Source of the DNA: Aristolochia californica
Taxonomy: Eukaryota; Streptophyta; Magnoliopsida; Piperales; Aristolochiaceae
Direction of reading: 5' to 3'
Assembly (NCBI GenBank): GCA_029961685.1
Contig: JARWKL010000016.1
Coordinates: 19,722,157-19,786,156 of the forward strand
DNA: 64,000 nucleotides
Shown here piece after piece: positions 39,101-49,700 of the stretch. Positions within the stretch are counted from its first letter, which is position 1. Each line of letters starts with the position of its first letter. The position numbers and the translations under genes are program-made. Under the pieces are notes generated by a model. The model was given only the letters and a program-made list of their open reading frames with translations. It had not been told where the DNA came from and made no database searches.

Positions 39101-42100
39101 AGAGAATAGTGAACATAGTAACCCTCCTAAGGGGAGACAATTATGAAATATTTGGAAACGTGAGCAAATGACTCTTGTCACTCCAGACAGAAGAAGGCAA
39201 CTTTAGAGATGCTTAGGACCATCATGGAACTTCTTTAAAACAGTTTGCTGACAATGCAGAGCTTCTTCCATCTTAAGCAAGATGCTTCTTCCTTTCTGCA
39301 CTCTAATGTAATTTGGAACATTCAAAAGATGAAGATAGAAATTCTGATTAGAGGCTTACTAGGTAGCATTATTAGGATGTCGGGTATGACCATTCAGATC
39401 AGTCAGAAGCTTGACTTGGCAGAATATAGAAAAGATTTTGTTCTTCCATGGAATGAAGTCTGTTAAGTTGGGTCCAAGGCCCATCCCAACATGGTATCAG
39501 AGCAGGTACTCAGATGTTGGCCTACACCTAAACTATCCATTTGTAGAGCCACAAAAGAGGGCCTACACCTAAATTATCCACTTGTAGACTACAAAAGAGG
39601 GCCTGCACCTAAACTATCCACTTGTAGAGTCACAAAAGAGGGCTTGCACCTAAACGTTATCCATTTGTAGAGTCACAAAAGAGGGCTTACACGTGAGGGG
39701 GAGTGTTAAGGAATAGTTTTTTTTTTATGAAAAAATTGTATTAATAAAACGAGAGAAATTACAAGAATTGAGGGAGCAAGTCCCTTACATAGATTAGTGA
39801 GTACAAAGATCTTGAGTTTATTAGTTGAGAAAGAGGTTTCCTAAGTTGGCTAGTCATTTTGGGATGGGCCTTGGACCCAACTTAACAAAGTCAAAACATG
39901 CTTGAATAGCCAATGACCAAGGTAAAAAATACTAATAACGAAATAACCAGAAACCCAGGTGCATGCCAAATCTGAGTGGGAAAAAAGAAAAGAAAAAATA
40001 TATTTTTTTAAGAAAATGTGGTTGAATAGGGTTGTATTGCTTTCATACTTGCACGCCCCAACCGCAAACAGAACATGGATATACAGAGAAGGGGCAAGAA
40101 GAAACATGAACCATTCAAGAATTGATGACCAAGACAGCAATGCTACTGCTAATTAGGGAATAGTTTACAGCAAAGCATCACTTTGTTGACAACTGAGATT
40201 GCAAAATGGACCAGATTCTAAGCATGAAGGGTAGTTTGGTAATTTTACATACTCTACCTCCTAGATAAGGTACTGTTTTACTCAGCTGTTTAAGTGTCCA
40301 TATAGTTTCTTTTTCATGTATTTTGGAGGTGTAGTGTGGGAGTTATAAGGAGTTTAAGTGTATAAGGGTATTTTTGTCTTTGTACCCTAAATTTCACTTA
40401 AGCTATAAGAGGTGTTAGGGGTCAACCTTGAACCGTAATGAGAGCTCTTCTTTTGTCTCTTTCTCTCTCCTTCTTTCTCTCTCAATCTTCTTTATCCTAT
40501 TATTTAACATGGTATTGAGCAGTGAGCCCTGGTTACAAGTGTGTGAAGCCTCTTCTCATTCTCCATTGAAGCCAACAAACTCATAGAAAGGGGGATTCAA
40601 GGTTTGGTTTTGACTGGTTGACAAAAATTCGACTTTTTGTGTTCTTTTTCTACCATAACCTTATGGTTGATGGCTTCTACTGCCTTTAGAGCAATTTAAT
40701 GATTGTTTAGTGCTTTAAAGGGGTTATCTGGTTTGGGATCCTCCCATCTGTCTAGTGTGCAGCCCATTCCTGGGCTTAATTGGCCGCATCCTCTGAATAG
40801 ACTAATGTCAATCTGTTTTTTTTTTTTTTTTTTTTTTTTGTGATTTTGTGGAAAAATTGGAGTGCATTTATTGATCTTGTGGATATTTTGGATTATTGTG
40901 TGCATATTTGCTCAATTGCACAAACCCTATTTTTTATGAGAAGTGTTCTTATTTAAGTCAGTCTTTTAAGAATTCATGTGATCTGATTGAATACCTCTCT
41001 CATTCATCATCCCTTACCCCAACCCAAATTAAATGGTAATGACTGAAAAGATTTTTGTTGCTTTCAATTCAGCTGGTGTTGCGAGTGGTGCCACTAGAGC
41101 TGCTTTAACGCAGCACTTTGCTCTTGCAAATAATGCAGCAGATATCTCTGCTAAGGTAGAGTTAAGCTGTGCTATTTTGAGGAGAACAAATTAAATTTGA
41201 CTTGAACTAAGTATCTAATCTTATAAATTCCTGTGTTTTAAAAGGAGGGAAGCCAGGAGACACTTGCTACCATGATTGGAATGCTGTTGGGGATGTTCCT
41301 TGCTCACATCACCATGGGAAACCCTTTGGCTATTTGGGTCTCTTTCTTGGCTCTGACAGTGTTTCATATGTACGGTATGTTCTGTCAAGAACAAATTGGA
41401 AATCCACTCGGCAAGGTTATGGACCAAGCTATGTTTTTTCTTTAGACTTTTAACCATTTTCACTCGATTTTATTGGGCCTAACTGAGGTAACCCAGTGAA
41501 GTCAATGATCAATAAACCAGTTCCTTAATCATTTGAGGCAATGAATTTGGTGTATTGAAGCTTGTGTTCTTTAATGCATATGCCTCTTAACTGCATAGAA
41601 GCCAGAATTTGCTTCCTTTCTTTGAATGAGATTTGGAGTCTAGGCTTCCATAAGCCACGTTCTAATATGGTTTTCTTAACACTCATAGCAAACTACAAGG
41701 CTGTAAGGTGTCTTTGTCTCAGTACATTGAACAACAAAAGAAGTTCGATACTTTTGCAGCATTTCATGTCAAGTGGCCAAGGTGAGAGTGGAAATTGAAG
41801 TTGGTCTATTATTTTGCTGATATTTGTTTGGCCTAACAACATTCTAAGAGCAAGTAAACTAAGCTTCTGCCTGTGAGTTTTAACTTCTTGTTAGTTATTG
41901 AATATTTTTGTCATTTTGGTAGTCCTTTCTCCGCAACAGGTTTCAGAAATGGAGCCTGTTTTGCCATTTTGGATCAGTTCATGGTGCTCCAGGGGTACTA
42001 AATTTGTGGACCAGCGCATACACTTGGGTGTCAGGGTTTCCTTACTAACATACACTGAAATGTGCGTCTGTACCTTCTCTTTTTCATTTGAACCGACGAG

Positions 42101-42690
42101 TTTACTTACAATGCACTGTTTGTTTTAAACAGAAAGCCGCTATTAGGTTCAGCAGGTGCTCACTACAGACAAGGTGAGTCTCCATTCACTGCACCCACTA
42201 ATTTGTCAAAATCAAAGGATCAATTATTAAAATAATTTCATTAGTTATCATGAAAACAAACTCTCTAATTTTTTATTTTTTTTAAAGCCAAATACCTGTT
42301 GTTGGAGAGACAAGGAGTCGCCACAGTGATTACACATAAAGATTCAACATCTGCTGATATTCTACAGTCATATATCCATGCACTTGTGTTTGTGGGTCTC
42401 CTGGGTAAAACCAGATCTGCCCATGCAGAAAGCCGTGCATGGATGACTAGATACTACACAGATTTCATTGCAAAGGTACAGTTTTGATGCTCTCTATACT
42501 TCCCTGTCGTTGTTTACTAATTTTGGTTATTTCTGTTGAAGACGAATGTCAATTAGAATGTAGTTTCTAATGATTGATCACTCTATTGCAGCTCCAGCAA
42601 AAGGGTTGGAACACTGAACGACTTTTGTCACCTTCAATTTTGTGGAGGGCGAGTTGGGCTGTTGGCTCATCAGACGAAAAGATCAACTAG
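36127..42690 (+). CDS. RUS3: Root UV-B sensitive family protein (DUF647), RUS3-like
   Basis: Spliced CDS, 15 exons: 36127-36251, 36353-36410, 36744-36803, 36875-36913, 36993-37055, 37760-37816, 38084-38147, 38882-38965, 41073-41155, 41245-41374, 41689-41781, 41923-42061, 42133-42173, 42288-42475, 42592-42690; 440 aa. Seen DUF647 landmarks in order: AFVPEGFPGCVTPDYVQFQ, GVGEKSATVIGATFQWFLRD, FTGVASGATRAALTQHFAL, NNAADISAKEGSQETLATM, MYANYKAVRCL, VLSPQQVSEMEPVLP, HKDSTSADILQSYIHALVF and, near the C-terminus, KGWNTERLL. RUS proteins are plant proteins with hydrophobic segments; RUS1/RUS2 act in early seedling UV-B and auxin responses, and the role of RUS3 is less clear. Intron 2 uses a GC donor. 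Intron 8 (2.1 kb) holds transposon sequence. The start is the first ATG giving the short RUS3-type N-terminus; it lies only 134 bp after the tRNA gene. Confidence 0.9.
38226..38552 (+). repeat. LTR-like dispersed repeat, copy 2
   Basis: TGTTAGAAAAGC...TTTCACA, with GGGCATTTTTGTCATTTTAC, TTAAGTCACTTAAGTA and GGGGCATATTTGTAAATTTA blocks and a CT-rich end, like the copy at 22524-22839. Flanks GTTTG and GTTTA may be an imperfect 5-bp target duplication. Lies in RUS3 intron 7. Confidence 0.5.
39461..39887 (+). mobile_element. Compact element with 29-bp inverted ends, PBS-like and PPT-like motifs
   Basis: 427 bp flanked by identical 5-bp AAGTC (39456-39460 and 39888-39892). The first and last 29 bp are perfect inverted copies, beginning TGTTAAGTTGGGTCCAAGG. 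Inside: TGGTATCAGAGC at 39492-39503 (matches the usual tRNA-Met primer site of plant LTR elements), about four tandem ~46-bp repeats around ACAAAAGAGGGCYTACACCT (39.51-39.69 kb), a GAGGGGGAG polypurine tract, then TGTTAAGGAATAG, which resembles an LTR start. It lies in RUS3 intron 8. Best read as a rearranged TRIM/LTR derivative. A related LTR piece is at 62455-62690, in reverse orientation. Confidence 0.6.
40190..40520 (+). repeat. LTR-like dispersed repeat, copy 3
   Basis: Carries GGGTAGTTTGGTAATTTTAC, GGGTATTTTTGTCTTTGTAC, a TTTCACTTAAGC block, a CT-rich stretch, and near its end ACATGGTATTGAGC, close to the TGGTATCAGAGC primer site of LTR retroelements. Boundaries approximate. In RUS3 intron 8. 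Confidence 0.4.
40811..40839. repeat. Poly-T tract
   Basis: A run of more than 20 T inside RUS3 intron 8, perhaps the reverse-strand tail of a retroposon. Confidence 0.6.
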
Positions 42691-43197
42691 TTGGTTATCC
42701 ATAACACAGAAGGTTTGAATTCTTAAATGTTGTGGATGTGACGATCGGCTGTCCTTTTGGTTAGCAACTTGATTTGATCGATTAGTCGCATTCAAGTTGC
42801 CCAAAACATAGATTTGGTGCATGAATCCACGCCAAAGGCCATAAAAAAAACCCTTTATGTTATTAGATTATTATATTTGCTGTTTCTTTCACTGCTATGT
42901 AGTCATTCTGCCCTCTTATTTCGCTTTGATTTCCTACAAAGGCAGAAAGTGGCATTTCACCATTTCTCTCACACAAAATTCACTACAAGTTCTCTTTAGT
43001 ATTCCAAAATTGTGGAGTGGCTTTAACTCCCCAAAAATACAAACTCTCCAGCATCATATGTGCTCACCTTTCAACGCTCCCAAGTTTTTTTACATTATTG
43101 CTGTGGATAGATTTGATAAAAGTATTGCTGAGGTGGTAGCAAAGCAATTGTGTGTAAAAAGAATAACTTCAATATTGTGAGAAGATATCTTCAACAA
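42691..43197. other. Convergent intergenic spacer
   Basis: 3' flanks of the RUS3-like gene (plus) and the J-protein gene (minus), which converge here. No further gene seen. Confidence 0.7.
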
Positions 43198-45992
43198 CTA
43201 CCGTGACTTCAACATGGCATGACCTGTGTCACCCAAATGCTTGAACAATTTGTTTCTGTCAACAATGAGATTGGATGGAGTTAAGATTTGTTAAGTTGAA
43301 GAATTGACAAAACAATAGCAGAATTCAAATCAGACGAAATTAACAAGAACCTTGTATTGAAGTCCTCCCCGCAGGTTCCACATGAATGGTCAGACACCTT
43401 TGATGTGGCCTGTGTGCAAGCAGTGAGATCAGATGATAGGGATAAAGATGGAATAGTAGAGCAGTGACAAGAGAAGACATTAAGAGTTTGTTTGAAACCC
43501 TTGGAAAAGAAAATGAGAATTTGACCATTATTATTCCCAAAAATAGTTAGTGAAAAAAAGAATTTGACCATAATTTCTTTTCTTTTCTTTTCTTTTCCAT
43601 GAGGTTTCAAACAGACCCTAAGAGTCAAAAGAACAGTCATTCAAAAGAAAAACTAATTGCTATTAGACACTTGCAAAATTCCATTTCCCTGCCTACGGTT
43701 TTCCTACAAATGAACGTCAAACACTGCTAGAGGCAGGATCACAGGTGCCATCCTACTGATGAAAATGCAGTTTGTCCCAACAAGATGAATCTATTTTAGC
43801 TAACAAGCACGTCCAAAACAAGATTATGACTTCAGAATAAGTGACAAAGTACATGAAATAGAACTCAGTAACTCATCAAAATAGTGAACTCCATATGCTG
43901 TTTTCAATTCCCATAGTAGTTTAAAATGTATCAGCAATAGAAGATATTATATGTGATTTAATAATGGAGTAAGCTAGCTGATATGAACTCAGTTAAGTTA
44001 AACTACTTGATTACTTACATAATGTTCACATGATCTTTTTCACATATTTGGATCATTGGCTCCATCTCATAGAACAATGCTTAATGCAACACTCAAGAAC
44101 AAAAAATGCTAGAGGCAACACTAGTAGAAAAAGGAATTTTATATAGTCAGTGCTGATAGTAATATAATGGAATATTTATGAATGTAAGTTCTATATTTGT
44201 TTTGTATTCATCAAGTGAGATAATATGATGACCTGCTCAATATACAAACTTAAAAGTTGCCATTCAAATTCAAAACAATGAGAGTAATAAGGGGGAAAAG
44301 AAAACTTTCATGCTTTTGAATGGAGCAAATTATATAAGTTTGTTCACATAAACACCTAGTTTAAGGGATTAGCTATCTTACCTTCTGTTTCTTTCCTTTT
44401 GATGATTTCTTTGATTTCATGTTTGTGTCTTTCCGTTCTTTTCTATCAAGAGACTGGTTCTTAATATTTTGACTTCTCTCTAACTGCTCATCTCCCATTT
44501 CATTTGATTCCCGTGAATTAGACATGCTATTGCTCCTATCAGTCTGCTCCTGAACTTCACTCCCATTAACCACCACTTCCTCGGGCAGCCTGTCAGTTGC
44601 TGCTGTTGAAGGGTCTTCCTTGGATTTAGCTCCAGTATGTTTCTTTTTGTTACGTGCTTTTTTCCGATTATCGATAAAGCTTGATTCATCATTGTCATCA
44701 ATATTAAGGTTACTGAAAGATGGTTCAGGCTGGTGTTCAGACCTGTTTTTTCTGCTCCTATGCCCTGAAACCATTGCCTCAAGTATACTGGCTTCCTCAT
44801 CTAATTCACTGACCTCTTCCTCTTCATCATCCACTCCAGTTAACTGACTTTCTTCATCATTAATCTCACTTTTTGCTTCAAAATCTTCACAAATATCATC
44901 TACATCGTCCTTGGAACCTTCATGGTTCACCCCCATATCCTCCCCCAAAATATTTTCTTCTACCTCAAAATCTTCTTGTTCAAACACATCTCTCAGTTCA
45001 GCGGCCTTCTCTCTGTGCTTCTTGGATTTTTCATGATTAATCCACTGCTTCTCTGACTTGAACTTCTTGTTACATGCAACACAATAGAACTCATTATTCT
45101 TCTTTTTCATGTCCTCCTCATCATCGAAGTCATCGTATCCGTCTCCAGTATCTGTTTCATCAACCCGTGCCCACTCTGGCTCACGGTGTAACCTCGCCCT
45201 CTCCAACTTGGCTCTCATCTCCTCTTCCTTCTTTTCCTTCTCTCTGGCTCGCTTCTTTTCCTCCTCCAATCGCTTTTTCATCTGCATATCAATCACCCGC
45301 TTATCCCGCTTCTTCACAAATTCCGCCAATCCACGGATGGATTCGTTGAACTCCCTCTTCGCCTTCTTCCTGGCCTTCTTATTTTCTTCCTCCATGATCC
45401 TCCTCGACTTCCTATTGGGCCCTGCCGAAGCATGATACTCGTCTGCCCACGAGAAATCCATGACACTACAGAAATCCAACCAATAAGCATAAAATGCAGA
45501 AACTTGAGAATAAGGGCTATCCATGTTCCCCATTAACGGGGCATCACGAACAGCCCCAGCTCCAAATCCGACTTCTCTCGCGAATTGGACCTCTTGGGCA
45601 TATATTTTGGAGAACAGATCACCGTAGACTTTGAAGAAACCTTTTCCGGTGTCGGCAAAACCCGAGTAAGCGGAATTTGAGAAATAGGAGAAGAGATTCA
45701 AGGAATCGAAGAAACTCGGTGAGGACCCAGATTTGGAATTAGGGTCAGAGAAGAGAATCTGCGATCGGTGGGAGTCATACCATGTGCGTTCGCGGGGGTC
45801 GGAAAGGACCTCGTAGGCGTTGACTATTTCTTGGAACCTGGCAGTGGCAACTTCCTCGGAGACGCCGGAGGAAATGAGCTTGTCCGGGTGGTGCTGAAGG
45901 GCTAGTTTCTTGTAGGCAGACCGGATTTCTTCCGGGGAGCAATCTCTGTTCAAGCCCAGAACTTCGTACAAGCACCTCTTTAGATCAGACAT
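43198..45992 (-). CDS. DNAJC21/JJJ1-type J-protein with two zinc fingers
   Basis: Reverse-strand CDS: exons 45992-44382, 43409-43351, 43255-43198; 575 aa. Seen: J-domain from about residue 6 with HPD at 35-37; a basic, charged coiled-coil region with ARKKAKREFNES and KKRLEEEKKRAREKEKKEEE; a first C2H2 finger at about 305-330 (FYCVACNKKF...HEKSKKH); acidic and Lys-rich regions; and a second C2H2 finger at 547-569 (C547, C550, H563, H569) ending HLGDTGHAMLKSR. The second finger is split across two tiny exons of 59 and 58 nt. Exon 1 read alone runs through its donor to a false stop after KQKVR. Family role (yeast Jjj1, human DNAJC21): cytosolic Hsp70 co-chaperone that recycles shuttling factors in late 60S ribosome maturation. 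Confidence 0.92.
43494..43618. mobile_element. Tourist-like MITE
   Basis: 125 bp flanked by TAA on both sides (43491-43493 and 43619-43621). Ends are imperfect inverted copies (GAGTTTGTTTGAAACCC and GGTTTCAAACAGACCC), followed by arms rich in GAAAA/TTTTC. TAA target sites fit PIF/Harbinger-related MITEs. It lies in intron 1 of the J-protein gene. Confidence 0.6.
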
Positions 45993-46749
45993 TGTTTCCG
46001 GCTTTCTTCACCCCTTTAGGGTTGGCCGCCACTGCCTCTCCTCTCTCCCGGCCTCTAAGAGGTTCAGCAGTTCCGACTCCAGGCACGTAATTCCTCCCGC
46101 CGCCTAATGCAGAAATGCTAAGTGAAGGAATTCTCGTTCAATTTTAAGTACGGTCGTTGATATATATCACTAGAGGTGGCAAGTTCGAGAATTCTGACTA
46201 AAGAGAGAATTGATAAGAATAATTAGAGAGGTATTTTCGTAAAAAAATCTCGAATTTGGTTTATTCGAACTGTTTGCAAACCAGTTTAGCTTGATGCCAC
46301 CTCTAATATCACCTTACATTTTACCAATATTTATATCAAACTGATATTTTATTGTTTTACTTAAATTTAGGAAAAATAATTCGCACCCATATGAGATCAT
46401 TCATTATCTCTCATTCAAGCCAAGAACAAAATGAACTCCTCTCCTGGGCTTTTATGTACTAATTTTTTTTTCTGTGTAGGTTCAAAGGGAAGTGAATCAA
46501 CTAGCAATTTTTTCTATTGATGAAGAACTGAGTTTAAACACTTTCTCGCAGTGTCCAAATAAAAAACTGTGTTCAAAACCACGACTAATCTAGCCAGCAA
46601 TAGGGATACATAGTCCACTTCTAGAATCAATGGTATGTGACACTGTCATTTTACCTAATGAATACTGAGTCGTATCATTTCAGAACGTCTCAATAATTAG
46701 CAAAGCAGATCTAATCAAGACAATTTACAAAAGAAATGAACTGATCTAA
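45993..46749. other. J-protein promoter and HDAC 3' flank
   Basis: Upstream region of the reverse-strand J-protein gene, GC-richer near its start codon, then AT-rich spacer to the stop codon of the histone deacetylase gene. No other gene seen. Confidence 0.6.
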
Positions 46750-49700
46750 TCATAGACCCCGTCTGGCTGCTGTATGAAGATAATCCTCAGCCTCTCCTTG
46801 AGTGAGTTGCTTCCCTTCCACCAGGCCTTTCACCAAGGTCTTTTCATACCCTTCAGATGGAGGAAGCATTGGAACACCAGATTTGAATTTCTCAATATCA
46901 GCAAGAGAACACCTGGAAATACAGATTGATTGGAATACCCCGTTCAGATGTCTCCATGTCAGGGATTAAACAACTGAAAATGAAATTAAATAAAATGGAG
47001 AAGGAAATCAGTTTAGAAAAACTGCAGAATTTAGTTTTATGCACAGGACAGTCTATTAGTCTTTCCAAGCCCGAGTTGTTAAACAGTGTCCGGTGTTATT
47101 TTTGGAGTTTAACAAATTCTTGGTTTAATAGGTCAGAGAAGGCCAATGTAGTCTTTGTATCAGCTGCATGAATCCACTTATATTCTGCTCTAACAGCCAT
47201 AGATTTGGATTCATGTATTTGTTGTTGACTAGGCTTTTATGCTAGCTATTAACCTTACATTACCACATTTACCAGACTGGGCCAGTGAGTTAAATACTGA
47301 GAAGCAGAGATTCATTCCTCTTTAAGTGCGATCCTTGGAACTTTGAACAAGTTAACTTTTTATGAGGTATTGATTGGACATGCCTAATTCTGGAGCTCTC
47401 TTCCTACAAAATCAATCCGGTTTACTTATTAAACGGATCCAAAGATTTACCACCCAACATGATCTGCTGGTTGACACCATCTACTGCTGATCATGCACTG
47501 ACTGAAATAGAAAACTGGAAAAAAAAAAGGAAAAACATGGGAGGAAGAGCAAATGAAGCATACGTCATTGTTAAAATGGGGATTTCTTGCTCTGTTCCCA
47601 AATAAACAACATTAGAGTACCATCCATCCTGCAAAAACAGATAAGCAGAACTGAAAACATTAATAAATGTAACTTTAGATAACAGAAAAAAAGTGTATAC
47701 GGATAAATCTATGTTATAAAAAATGATCCCACGAGGAGATTGGTTCAGGATAATTTAAAAATAAGAAGAAAAATATGACCTAGCAAGGTTTCCCACAATT
47801 TGCAAATAAGGGGCTTGTGGAGCTTAGCCCTGACCCTCCCTCTTCTGCAAGCACCGGAGGGCCCCCTGCCTTCTTTCAACCATGCAGCCTACCAGCAGAA
47901 TAAGGGGGGAGGGGTCCCAAACCCGCCTCCAAAATTGCATTTCTGAAACAGGAAAGATTTGCTACTCTCCCTACCGTCATGTACTATCAAGAGATCCCTT
48001 CCTCATCATTGCATTGAAAGGGGGAAGAGACACTCAGACAGAGAGAGGGAAACAGGGGTGCCACCACCCCTCTCCTCCCCCTTCTGCATGTGCCAACAGG
48101 GGAGGACAACCTGCCCTCCTCACTATCAATAGCAAGGGCTCCTTCCCCACGTCTGTCTCGTGGGGACAAACCCAACTTGGTCAACCAGGTTTTGACCAAA
48201 ATACGGGACCTGAAGAGTAGTTACCCAGTAGAGGAACCATGAACCCGGTTCAACCAGCCAATACAGTCCAAGTTTTATAAAATCAAGAAAAAATTGTGTA
48301 AATGGTCAACTGGCTGACTCCTAGTTGGCCAAGTTTTGACCTAAAATTGGGTCTAGGAAATGTGTGACAGGTGAAGGGACTGGGTTTGATCCTGATTCGA
48401 GCAATCAATTTGGTCTAGGTTTTATAGTATTGGGATAGATGCTTAATGATAGGATTTAAGCTACAGAATTGAAGAATGCTTGGAAACCCAAAAGAGAATA
48501 TAGGAGGCGATAGGGTTTCTCTCTCACCTAGCAGGGCAGGAACAAGGTGTAGAGAAAAACGCCATGAAGGTTAAAGAGTGGGAAGGGTTTAATTACATAA
48601 CTATCCATCAAATTTTTACAAATGATGCATTTTTTATTCTTAGTGTCACAAGTCTACTTGGTTGATATATTTGAATTGTTACATACAATTGCTTGGTTTT
48701 GTGGAATTTTATGATTTTGTTGTTTTATATATTTCACGCGTTTTTATATATAAATTTTAATTTTAATTTTTTTTTTGTAAATTTATGTGAAAGATGGAAT
48801 GGGTGGCTAAAATGGGGAAGAGGGGACAGGGTTGGGAAATGGGGCAGACTTCGAACCCAACCCATGCCCAGCCCTACTCAAGAAGTAATTGTAATCAACA
48901 GGAATCTAACAATACACCAACTGAAAACAATGCAAAATAATATGTCATCAGCAAATTAGGAATAGCAAAATTCTATTTTTTTTTTTTAAATGTTGGAACC
49001 TTTTACCTTAGTGAGACTTAAACCCAAGACCTTTTTTTTTTTTTTTTTGAAAAGGATGTATATATATAAACAGGAAAATACAGAAATTACAAGACTTAAA
49101 CCAAAGACCTCACGCTAAAACCCCCCTAATATAACCATTGAGCCAAAGCCCAGGCCACAGGCCAAATCCTTATTTTACTAACAACTGTGAACTTTCACAA
49201 ACAATACCACCCAGCTTGATAGTTTACTACACAGCATCAATTCTTGTTCCTCACAAGTAGAACCATTTGAATTTAGGAAGCTAAGTTATCACAATAAGAT
49301 GATGTAATGTCCGGTTGAAAATACTGAATCTTTTCTATTTCCACAGCTATTAACTTTTCCAAAGAATAGGATTTTACTAAAGTGGCTGGTTCACAAGCTA
49401 GTTTTATGTTATGAATTTTTCCTTGCGATTTTCTTAGCTGAAATTATCAGTAGGAATCGAAGAGAGAGGCATACCAATAGAGCTTCCAGCTTCATGGACC
49501 TGTTTTTAACAACTAAATCCAAAGCAGATAAATCGAATAATGGAGATGCCACCGAAGGAGTCAACCGATTCTCCTGGAGGAGTACATCATTGAATTGCTC
49601 AAGCCTGGGAAATCAATGCAAGTATACCAACAAATTACTGTAATTAGTATTTTTGAAAATCCTAGAATACAATTTCGACTACTCAATAGCAACAGAGAAA

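Noticed and set aside
39515..39690. CRISPR-like short repeats
   Set aside because: About 46-bp head-to-tail repeats without spacers, inside a transposable element.
47882..48220. Reading frames in a C/G-rich patch of an HDAC intron
   Set aside because: No family resemblance. The patch holds duplicated C-rich words (CCCTGCC, CTTCTGCA) and splits cleanly as intron between well-phased exons.
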